A stretch of DNA of 28,174 nucleotides from CAYVKY01 sp964452115 (GTDB taxonomy: Bacteria > Bacteroidota > Ignavibacteria > Tepidaquicellales > Tepidaquicellaceae): the NCBI GenBank assembly GCA_964452115.1, contig CAYVKY010000013.1, forward strand, positions 1 to 28,174. The letters run 5' to 3'. This document shows positions 21,707-28,174 of the stretch, piece by piece. The notes beneath the pieces were generated by a model. That model saw only the letters and a list, made by a program, of their open reading frames with translations. It was not told the origin of the DNA and searched no databases. The position numbers were made by a program, and so were the translations under genes. Each line of letters begins with the position of its first letter. The first letter of the stretch is position 1.

Positions 21707-23134
21707 ATGAAACGTTCACTTCTTCTACTGGTTTTATTTCTCATTTTTTATCATTTCTCATACGCTCAGGATGGACAGAATGTCTGGTCACTTACGTATG
21801 ATAATGGCGGCAGAATTTACGGTATTGCAGTAAATCCCGTTAACCAGCAAATTATGTACTCCTGCAGCCTGGATTCCGGAGTTTACAAAACCACAAACGG
21901 CGGACTTAATTGGTTCGCAGTTAACAGCGGTATGACGTACAGCAAAGTTCAATGCATCGCCATAAGCAAATCCGCTCCTGACATATTATATGCAGGAACA
22001 GACCAGCTTGGTTCAGCAAACAGCGGAGTTTATAAAACGACAAACGCCGGCGTAAACTGGACATTAATGAATTCAGGTTTCGCAGAGACTTCAGTAGGGA
22101 TTCAGTCCATCGTTGTGGATTTTACAAATCCGAATATTGCATATCTGACTCTATTCGACGGACTTGTGAATTCAACTAACGGAATTTATAAAACGACTAA
22201 CGGGGGTACGAACTGGACAGCGATTACTACCGGAATCGGTACTCTGAAAAATTTTCTGTCGCTTGCTATGAATCCGAAAAATTCAAATGTACTTTATCTC
22301 GGCAGTTCAATTGATGTTTCTGCATCAACAGGTCCGCCGCATATTTATAAAACCTATGACGGGGGTTCCAACTGGATTGAAATGAGCACAGGTCTGCCGA
22401 GTTTAAGCACGAACAATGATCCTGTAAGATGTATCAGCATAAGCACACTTGATACATCCGTGGTGCTGTCTGCGCTGTTTATGAATGATACGGCCGGCGG
22501 GGCGTACCTTTCTACAAACGGCGGAGCATCCTGGACAAAAAAATCAAACGGAATTTCGAATGTTACTGCTACACTCCTGCGCTCTGCAGTAATCAGACCG
22601 GGTTCAAACACTGAATTTTATATCGGATTTGATAATTCAGGTACCGGAACGGTCGGACTTGTGAGAACCACAAATGCAGGTAACAACTGGGTTTCATTTA
22701 ACGGCGGTTCACTTCTGAGTTCTGCAACTATCAGGGCATTAGTATTTAAAACGGTAGGCGATACAACACTCTATGCAGGTGCGGCATCAACCTCAGGAAT
22801 CCGAGGCATTCACGAGTACAGCTGGCCTAATGCCGTAAATACCGGGGGCATCGGTACGAAAACACCGGATGTATTTATGCTCGAACAAAATTATCCGAAT
22901 CCGTTCAATCCTGTAACAAAAATTGCATATACTGTGCCTGTGAATTCAACTGTAAGACTGAATGTGTTTAATGCCGTCGGTCAAAAAGTAAAAACTCTTG
23001 TTGATAATGAATTTAAAAATGCCGGCAGTTATGAAATAAATTTTGATGCAGGGAAGCTTTCGAGCGGCGTGTATTTTTACAGAATTGAAGCCGGAACATT
23101 TATAAGCACAAAAAAAATGATTTTAATAAAATAA
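21707..23134 (+). CDS. Secreted six-repeat beta-propeller protein with type IX secretion sorting domain
   Basis: A 475-residue exported protein. The signal peptide is clear (KR, then LLLLVLFLIFYHF, cleavage probably after SYA-20). Six Asp-box/BNR-like repeats of about 50 residues follow, each with Y-K-T-T-N-G/A-G-x-N-W or a close variant; the tryptophans fall at 69, 118, 170, 223, 276 and 328. This pattern fits a beta-propeller of the sortilin/WD40-like type. From about 387 to the end is the C-terminal sorting domain (EQNYPNPFNPVTKI, NVFNAVGQKVKTL, LSSGVYFYRIEAG, KKMILIK), which directs proteins through the type IX system to the cell surface. No enzymatic motif is visible. A strong terminator follows. 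Confidence 0.92.
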   Translation: MKRSLLLLVLFLIFYHFSYAQDGQNVWSLTYDNGGRIYGIAVNPVNQQIMYSCSLDSGVYKTTNGGLNWFAVNSGMTYSKVQCIAISKSAPDILYAGTDQLGSANSGVYKTTNAGVNWTLMNSGFAETSVGIQSIVVDFTNPNIAYLTLFDGLVNSTNGIYKTTNGGTNWTAITTGIGTLKNFLSLAMNPKNSNVLYLGSSIDVSASTGPPHIYKTYDGGSNWIEMSTGLPSLSTNNDPVRCISISTLDTSVVLSALFMNDTAGGAYLSTNGGASWTKKSNGISNVTATLLRSAVIRPGSNTEFYIGFDNSGTGTVGLVRTTNAGNNWVSFNGGSLLSSATIRALVFKTVGDTTLYAGAASTSGIRGIHEYSWPNAVNTGGIGTKTPDVFMLEQNYPNPFNPVTKIAYTVPVNSTVRLNVFNAVGQKVKTLVDNEFKNAGSYEINFDAGKLSSGVYFYRIEAGTFISTKKMILIK

Positions 23135-23160
23135 TATTTTTTTGCGGCAGAAATATTATG

Positions 23161-23190
23161 GAGCAGACCTGATTCAGGTCTGCTCTTTTT
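23161..23190 (+). terminator. Strong Rho-independent terminator after the propeller gene
   Basis: A perfect 11-bp stem, GAGCAGACCTG (23161-23171) and CAGGTCTGCTC (23175-23185), has a 3-nt loop ATT and is followed by TTTTT. It is 26 bp after the stop codon. Confidence 0.95.
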
Positions 23191-23248
23191 ATTTAAATAT
23201 TTAATAAAATCAATTTTTCATATATTTATGAATAATTAAAATGATTTA

Positions 23249-24061
23249 TTGGCAAAAGTTTCCATCATATTACCGACACTGAACCGCCTCGCACTTCTGA
23301 GAAAATCCATCGGAAGTGTATTGGTGCAAAGCTTTACTGACTGGGAGCTGCACGTGATTGACGATGTTTCGGATGACGGCACGAAGGAATATATGAATTC
23401 GCTCAAAGACAAAAGAATCAATTATCACAGAGTGAATATTCCGGGGATTGAAGGCATATCAAAATATTTAAATTACGGTATCGAAAATTCGACGGGTGAG
23501 TATATTGCGCGTCTTGATGATGACGACTTCTGGTGCGATGAAAATAAACTTCAGAAGCAGGTGAGCTTCCTTGATTCTCATCCTGACTATGCGGCAGCTG
23601 GCGGCGGGATAATTATGATTGATGAAAAGGGAAATGAACTATTCAGATACCTGAAACGTGAAAGTGATGAAGAGATAAGAAAATATGCGCTCTTTGCAAA
23701 TCCTTTTTCGCATACAACTGTAATGTTCAGGAAAGATGCTGCTTTGAAGGCGGGACTTTACACGATGCCTTATATCGAAGACTGGAATCTATGGCTGAAG
23801 ATGGGGGAGAGCGGAAAGTTTTATAATTTTCAGGAATATTTTACAAAGTACCTATCCGCAGGACAGAATAATTCTCTTAAAATTCAGCGGAAACTCTCAC
23901 GTCAGATTTTAAAATTAATAAATGAATTCAAATACAAATACCCGCATTACCGCCGGGCATATTTTCTAAATTGCATTCAGTATATGTATTCATTTCTGCC
24001 TGTTTCGATTCGTACTCCTCTTCAAAGCCGGCTGTATTATATTAAAAGGAAATTTTTCTGA
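23249..24061 (+). CDS. Family 2 glycosyltransferase
   Basis: A 270-residue GT-A-fold glycosyltransferase of family 2, expected to transfer a sugar from a nucleotide sugar to an envelope glycan or similar acceptor at the cytoplasmic side. The N-terminal VSIILPTLNRLALLRKSIGSVLVQSF block is typical, with VIDDVSDDGTKEY near 37-48 and the metal-binding D-rich motif ARLDDDDFW (90-93). Residues 152-190 carry the NPFSHTTVMFRKDAALKAGLY and YIEDWNLWLKMGESG blocks that form the acceptor and catalytic Asp region. There are no membrane helices. No ATG is usable: the in-frame TTG at 23249 is the only start after the upstream stop at 23237. The acceptor is unknown. Confidence 0.9.
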   Translation: MAKVSIILPTLNRLALLRKSIGSVLVQSFTDWELHVIDDVSDDGTKEYMNSLKDKRINYHRVNIPGIEGISKYLNYGIENSTGEYIARLDDDDFWCDENKLQKQVSFLDSHPDYAAAGGGIIMIDEKGNELFRYLKRESDEEIRKYALFANPFSHTTVMFRKDAALKAGLYTMPYIEDWNLWLKMGESGKFYNFQEYFTKYLSAGQNNSLKIQRKLSRQILKLINEFKYKYPHYRRAYFLNCIQYMYSFLPVSIRTPLQSRLYYIKRKFF

Positions 24062-24086
24062 AAACCTTCCTTCCAAAGCACCCGGC

Positions 24087-24123
24087 ACATTGTACATTGA
24101 ACATTGTACATTGAATTGCATTG
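24087..24123. repeat. Intergenic tandem repeat translating as MFNVQC
   Basis: A 14-bp unit ACATTGTACATTGA (24087-24100) is repeated exactly at 24101-24114 and followed by a degenerate ATTGCATTG. The bottom strand encodes the periodic peptide TMFNVQC. I recall similar MFNVQC-encoding tracts as a recurrent intergenic element in Bacteroidetes genomes. It is placed between the GT2 stop and proS. Confidence 0.7.
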
Positions 24124-24168
24124 TCTATAAATTTAAATCTTAATATTTTAAACGATTTATAATTGATT

Positions 24169-25884
24169 ATGAGACTTACACAATTTTTTATACCTACGTT
24201 AAAGGAAGACCCGCAGGACGCAATAGTTCCATCGCATAAACTTATGATAAGAGCGGGGATGATACGCCAGCTTACAGCGGGTGTATATTCGTATCTGCCA
24301 TTCGGACTAATTGTTTTCAGAAAAATTGAAAATATAATCAGAGACGAGATGAATAAAATCGGCGGCAATGAATTTTTGCTTCCGGCACTTTCACCGTCTG
24401 AACTCTGGGCTCAGACCGGACGCATAGATGCATTCGGCGATATACTGTTCAAAATTTTAAACAGAGACCTCGTGCTAGCACCTACACACGAAGAAGTTTT
24501 TGCTTCGATAGCAAAACCGTATATGGTTTCATATAAGGACCTTCCGAAGATTTGGTATCAGATTCAGATAAAATTCAGAAATGAAGCGAGGCCTAAATCC
24601 GGTGTGCTAAGAGGAAGGCAGTTTACGATGAAGGATGCATATTCTTTCGATGCAGATATGGAAGGTCTGGACAGGTCTTATCAGTTACATGATGAAGCTT
24701 ACAGGAGAATCTTCACAAGATGCGGTCTGAGATTTTTCTCGGTTCGTGCATCGAGCGGCGCTATGGGCGGTAACGAATCGTCTGAATTTATGGTGGATTC
24801 CGATGCCGGCGAAGACAATGTTGCAATCAGTGATGACGGCAAATACGCATCAAATCTTGAAGTGGCAGTTTCATACATTGAACCTGTTGGCAGAAACGGT
24901 AATAACAATATGCCGGAAGACTTCCATACACCTGATATAAAGTCAATTGATGAACTAGCCGGTTTTCTCAAAATCACGGATAAATCGCATCTTGCAAAGT
25001 CCCGCGTGTTCGTGATTCCCGCACAGGATGAAAATGAAAGCGACCAATATATTCTCACGCTTGTATGCGGCGATGACGAAGTGAATGAAGATAAACTGAA
25101 AATTTTATTCGGAGGAACAATACGTGCGGGACATCCTGAAGAATTGATTAATATTACCGGCGCGGATGCGGGTTCAATCGGTCCGGTCGGTTTGAAAAAT
25201 AAAAATGTAAAAATAGTTGCAGATCTTCGTCTGAAAGATGCGAATGACCTCATAAGCGGTGCAAATAAAAATGACTACCATAAGAAAAATATTGACCTGA
25301 AAAGAGACGTGCCTGAAGTTATATATCACGACCTGCGCATCGTAAAAGACGGCGAACTTACGATTGATAAATCATCGAAACTGAAAATTGTGAAAGCAAT
25401 TGAAATCGGACACATTTTCAAACTTGGTACAAAATATACCGAAGCTCTAGGCGTCAGATATCTCGACAGCGAAGGTAAAGACCATCCCGTGATTATGGGA
25501 AGTTACGGTATCGGTGTTGAAAGAATTGCCGCATCATACATTGAGCAAAATTATGACGAAAAGGGAATTATCTGGAGCGGTGAGATAGCACCATTTCAGG
25601 TGAATATTCTTATGCTTGACGCATCGCTAATGGAAGCAGCGGAAAATATTTATAATATGCTCGGCGAAAAGAAAATTGATGTACTCTTTGATGACAGAAC
25701 GGGTGTCAGACCGGGTGTAAAATTCAATGATGCGGATTTAATCGGACTGCCGCTGCAGATAATTTTAGGCGAAAAGAATTTCAAAAACAATAAAGTCGAA
25801 ATCAAATTAAGAAGGTCGGGTGAAAGAATGCTCGTTGATAAAGATGATGTAATAAACAAAGTGCTTGAACTGCTGAAGGTTTAA
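24169..25884 (+). CDS. proS: Prolyl-tRNA synthetase, bacterial type with editing insertion
   Basis: A class II aminoacyl-tRNA synthetase charging tRNA-Pro. The frame could start at a TTG at 24163, but the ATG at 24169 gives the standard MRLTQFFIPTLKEDP start (571 residues), so I use that. Blocks are GMIRQLTAGVYSYLPFG, ALSPSELWAQTGR, APTHEEVFAS, motif 2 FRNEARPKSGVLRGRQFTMKDAYSF, and motif 3 MGSYGIGVERIAAS. The YbaK-like editing insertion (about 230-400) is present, with LVCGDDEVNEDKL, GSIGPVGL and the GAN-x-x-x-YH block, so misacylated Ala-tRNA-Pro hydrolysis is likely. The C-terminal anticodon-binding domain has VLFDDRTGVRPGVKFNDADLIGLP. It is first of a tight operon with maf. Confidence 0.97.
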   Translation: MRLTQFFIPTLKEDPQDAIVPSHKLMIRAGMIRQLTAGVYSYLPFGLIVFRKIENIIRDEMNKIGGNEFLLPALSPSELWAQTGRIDAFGDILFKILNRDLVLAPTHEEVFASIAKPYMVSYKDLPKIWYQIQIKFRNEARPKSGVLRGRQFTMKDAYSFDADMEGLDRSYQLHDEAYRRIFTRCGLRFFSVRASSGAMGGNESSEFMVDSDAGEDNVAISDDGKYASNLEVAVSYIEPVGRNGNNNMPEDFHTPDIKSIDELAGFLKITDKSHLAKSRVFVIPAQDENESDQYILTLVCGDDEVNEDKLKILFGGTIRAGHPEELINITGADAGSIGPVGLKNKNVKIVADLRLKDANDLISGANKNDYHKKNIDLKRDVPEVIYHDLRIVKDGELTIDKSSKLKIVKAIEIGHIFKLGTKYTEALGVRYLDSEGKDHPVIMGSYGIGVERIAASYIEQNYDEKGIIWSGEIAPFQVNILMLDASLMEAAENIYNMLGEKKIDVLFDDRTGVRPGVKFNDADLIGLPLQIILGEKNFKNNKVEIKLRRSGERMLVDKDDVINKVLELLKV

Positions 25885-26477
25885 TGAATATAGAAAATAT
25901 TTTTAAAGAGAAGTATATACTTGCGTCCAAATCCACAAGGAGAAGGACGCTGCTCAGGCAGCTTGGGATAAGGTTCAGGGTTGTAGTAAGCGAAGTGAAA
26001 GAGGTCGAGCTGAACTATGCGAGCCCCGAAAAACTTGTACGTCACAACTCTGAAATCAAAGCGAAAGCTGTCGCAGAGAAATTTAATGACAAAATTATTA
26101 TTGCAGCCGATACTGTAGTTTATCTCGACGGATTTGTATTTCACAAGCCGAAGGATAACCGTGAAGCGGTGAAATATCTGAAAACATTGAGCGGTAGAAT
26201 GCATACTGTTTACACAGGTATATGCATCATCAACACAAGAACAGGCGAGGAAATTATTGACTGCGAAAAAACAAAAGTATATTTCAGGGAATTGACAGAC
26301 AGGGAAATCAGATATTATGTAGAGAATTACAATCCGCTTGATAAAGCCGGTGCCTACGGCATTCAAGAGGACTTCGGGTGTTTATTCATTGAAAAGATTT
26401 CGGGCGATTATTATAATGTAGTAGGATTGCCGCTGACAAGGCTATACAAAAATTTATTGAAATTAAGTAATAAATAA
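25884..26477 (+). CDS. maf: Maf-family nucleotide pyrophosphatase (dTTP/UTP type)
   Basis: A 197-residue house-cleaning enzyme of the Maf/YhdE family that hydrolyses non-canonical or excess nucleoside triphosphates such as dTTP or UTP. The N-terminal LASKSTRRRTLLRQLGI block (canonical LASxSPRR), IIIAADTVVYLDG with the catalytic Asp, KPKDNREAVKYLKTLSGR and HTVYTGICI are present. Further on are YNPLDKAGAYGIQ and SGDYYNVVGLPL. The residue between SKS and RR is Thr where Pro is usual, a mild deviation. Its ATG overlaps the proS stop by one base (TAATG), implying coupled translation. The next gene starts immediately after its stop. Confidence 0.95.
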   Translation: MNIENIFKEKYILASKSTRRRTLLRQLGIRFRVVVSEVKEVELNYASPEKLVRHNSEIKAKAVAEKFNDKIIIAADTVVYLDGFVFHKPKDNREAVKYLKTLSGRMHTVYTGICIINTRTGEEIIDCEKTKVYFRELTDREIRYYVENYNPLDKAGAYGIQEDFGCLFIEKISGDYYNVVGLPLTRLYKNLLKLSNK

Positions 26478-27446
26478 TTGTTCAGAAAATTCAAGAGAAA
26501 GATTTTAATTTCAGTCATATTCGCAGCCGTGATATTTCTGGCGATAAGCCTCTATGCTGACTTCGGAAAACTGCTTTCGGCATTCAGCAGATTCAACTGG
26601 CTGTGGCTTCCGCTTCTGCTGGGGCTTGCATTTATGAACTACGTATCAAGATTTATCAAGTGGGAAATTTACTTGAAATCACTCGGCATAAAACTCACGA
26701 AAAAAATGAGCATCACGATTTTTTTCGCCTCGTTTATTATGAGCATCACGCCGGGGAAAATGGGTGAACTCCTGAAATCATATCTTGTACGGGAAGTAAA
26801 CGGAGAGCCGCTCAGCAAAACTATGCCGATTGTATTTGCTGAACGCGTAACCGATTTTCTTTCAATGACATTTCTTGCAATCGTCGGCGCTTATGTATTT
26901 AATTACGGGCAGGGAATTATCATAGCAATCGGAATAATATTTGTACTGCTTGTGGTAATTCTGAGCAATAAAAAAATCTGCTTTTCACTTCTGAACCTGC
27001 TTAAGAAAATTAAATTTCTTTCCAAGTATGCGGAAAAGTTTATCACTGCTTATGAAAGCATAAATACTCTTCTGAAATTCAAAACACTTGTATCTACTTT
27101 TATCATAAGCGGGTTCGCGTGGTTTTTTGAATGTCTTGCATTTTATTTTGTACTGAAAATTTTTGCGCAGTCAGGTTCTGCAGAAGTCAGCGTGCTCACG
27201 GCAACTTTCATTTACTGCTTCTCAACTCTGGTTGGCGCGGTGGCAATGCTGCCGGGCGGACTCGGCGCAACCGAGGCATCACTTACCGGTCTGCTAATTT
27301 TTCTGAATATTTCAAAGGATATCTCTGCCGCCTCAACTATCATAATCAGAATCTGCACTCTTTGGTTTGCCGTAATACTCGGAATTATTGCAACGTGGCT
27401 TTATGAACGGTTTACAAAAATAAAATCGTTGGAGGTGATTCAATGA
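26478..27446 (+). CDS. Lysylphosphatidylglycerol synthase TM/flippase-like membrane protein (UPF0104 family)
   Basis: A 322-residue polytopic membrane protein with about seven to eight hydrophobic segments. It has the two signatures of the LPG_synthase_TM/AglD-like family: SITPGKMGELLKSYLV (about 89-105) and MLPGGLGATEASLTGLLIF (about 257-275). It lacks the soluble aminoacyl-transferase domain of MprF, so it is not a lysyl-PG synthase; such stand-alone members often sit with glycan or glycolipid genes and are suspected flippases. There is no ATG near the start; TTG 26478 follows the maf stop with no gap. Its end overlaps the ATG of the GHMP kinase by 4 nt, which suggests a shared pathway with that sugar kinase. 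Confidence 0.85.
   Translation: MFRKFKRKILISVIFAAVIFLAISLYADFGKLLSAFSRFNWLWLPLLLGLAFMNYVSRFIKWEIYLKSLGIKLTKKMSITIFFASFIMSITPGKMGELLKSYLVREVNGEPLSKTMPIVFAERVTDFLSMTFLAIVGAYVFNYGQGIIIAIGIIFVLLVVILSNKKICFSLLNLLKKIKFLSKYAEKFITAYESINTLLKFKTLVSTFIISGFAWFFECLAFYFVLKIFAQSGSAEVSVLTATFIYCFSTLVGAVAMLPGGLGATEASLTGLLIFLNISKDISAASTIIIRICTLWFAVILGIIATWLYERFTKIKSLEVIQ
27431..27438 (+). promoter_or_regulatory. Strong Shine-Dalgarno sequence for the GHMP kinase gene
   Basis: GGAGGTGA sits 4 bp before the ATG at 27443 and inside the end of the preceding gene. It is one of the few full-strength Shine-Dalgarno sequences in this window and fixes the start of the kinase. Confidence 0.85.
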
Positions 27447-28174
27447 TTATCTCGCGTGCACCTGTCAGGCTGCCGTTGGGCGGCGGCGGAACAGACCTTC
27501 CGTCATATTACGAAAAGCACGGAGGATTTTTAATCTCGGCAACTATTGACAAATATGTAAATATATTAATCAACAGAAGATTTCAGAATGAAATAAGAAT
27601 TTCATACTCGAAGACGGAAATAACCGATGACGTAAATAAAATCAGGCATAATCTTTTCCGCGAATGTATGAAATACACGGATGTAACAAAAAATGTGGAG
27701 ATTGTATCCGTATCCGATGTACCTTCAAACAGCGGACTGGGCACTTCGTCTGCGTTTACCGTTTCACTTTTAAATGCACTTTTCACTTACAGAAAACAGC
27801 AGACATCAAAAAGATCGCTCGCTAATGATGCGTGCAATATTGAAATCGGCATACTGAAAGACCCGATTGGCAAGCAGGACCAGTATTCATCGGCATACGG
27901 CGGATTTAATGCTTATATGTTCAGCAAAAAGCGTGTTACTGTGAATCCGCTAAAAATCAGCCAAAAAAATCTGCTCAAACTGCAAAAAAATCTGATGCTG
28001 TTTTATTTTGACAAATCAAGAAAAGCAGGTGATATTCTGAGTGAGCAAAATAAACTTTGCAATGAAAATGACAAATCAACTATAGAAAGGCTGAATTTAA
28101 TCAAAAACATTGGATTTTTATCGAAAGACCGGTTAGAATCAGGCGACCTGAGCGGATTCGGCGAACTGATGGAT
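27443..28174 (+). CDS. GHMP kinase, HddA-like heptose-7-phosphate kinase (3' truncated by window)
   Basis: An open frame of 244 codons with no stop before the window ends. The start MIISRAPVRLPLGGGGTDLPSYY is the substrate-binding region of the D-glycero-D-manno-heptose 7-phosphate kinase (HddA) group. The GHMP ATP loop follows as DVPSNSGLGTSSAFTVSLLNAL (about 92-113), and KDPIGKQDQYSSAYGGFNAYMF is the third diagnostic block (catalytic Asp region). Related sugar kinases such as fucokinase-like enzymes share the fold, so the substrate is likely but not proven to be a heptose phosphate. It overlaps the flippase-like gene by 4 nt (ATGA) and has a strong Shine-Dalgarno sequence, placing it in the proS-maf operon. 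GDP- or ADP-heptose genes may follow outside. Confidence 0.9.
   Translation, partial: MIISRAPVRLPLGGGGTDLPSYYEKHGGFLISATIDKYVNILINRRFQNEIRISYSKTEITDDVNKIRHNLFRECMKYTDVTKNVEIVSVSDVPSNSGLGTSSAFTVSLLNALFTYRKQQTSKRSLANDACNIEIGILKDPIGKQDQYSSAYGGFNAYMFSKKRVTVNPLKISQKNLLKLQKNLMLFYFDKSRKAGDILSEQNKLCNENDKSTIERLNLIKNIGFLSKDRLESGDLSGFGELMD

Noticed and set aside
22000..22700. Tandem DNA repeat in the propeller gene
   Set aside because: The repeats are protein-level Asp-box units with diverged DNA; they are domain structure, not a DNA satellite or CRISPR.
24042..24368. Reverse-strand 108-residue open frame with TMFNVQC peptide
   Set aside because: It is formed by the intergenic 14-bp repeat plus the antisense of proS; no family features.

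Overview
The window is AT-rich and densely packed with genes. It looks like a chromosomal segment from the Bacteroidota/Chlorobiota (FCB) group, most likely an Ignavibacteria-like lineage. The pointers are a secreted beta-propeller protein ending in a type IX secretion sorting domain with the NYPNPFNP signature, a YbeY with the Bacteroidetes-style HGxLHxCGYxD motif, few Shine-Dalgarno sequences, and an intergenic repeat whose translation reads MFNVQC, which I recall from Bacteroidetes intergenic DNA. This is an inference; no rRNA gene is present to test it. A run of exactly 100 N (17847-17946) marks a scaffold gap inside ftsY.

Layout. (1) 1-8266, + strand: ybeY (5' truncated), smg/DUF494, topA, a XerC/D recombinase, a terminator, a stand-alone AtuA-C-type domain, prfB with a programmed +1 frameshift, a LolC/E-like permease, rpsR, a terminator and a secreted thermonuclease. 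(2) 8267-10762, - strand: a three-gene partner-switching module (STAS antagonist, RsbW-like kinase, RsbU-like PP2C phosphatase). (3) 11088-15417, + strand: anmK, an SDR, a sugar-epimerase-like protein and an aldehyde-dehydrogenase homologue without its catalytic cysteine. (4) 15421-20648, - strand: murI-pyrE and acyl-CoA dehydrogenase-ftsY-mutL, both with overlapping junctions. (5) 20776-28174, + strand: an MlaF-like ATPase, the T9SS beta-propeller protein, a strong terminator, a family 2 glycosyltransferase, and a tight operon proS-maf-flippase-like membrane protein-HddA-like GHMP kinase that runs off the end.

Most genes are housekeeping: translation (prfB, rpsR, proS, ybeY), DNA maintenance (topA, xer, mutL), envelope and peptidoglycan (murI, anmK, LolE-like, MlaF-like, ftsY) and nucleotide metabolism (pyrE, maf). 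I found no CRISPR array, insertion sequence, tRNA or prophage, and no clearly new multi-gene system. The best candidates for a second look are the cysteine-less aldehyde dehydrogenase beside a serine-less SDR, the RsbW-like kinase with an altered ATP-binding motif, the textbook prfB frameshift site, a 22-bp palindrome directly upstream of the STAS gene, and the MFNVQC intergenic repeat.
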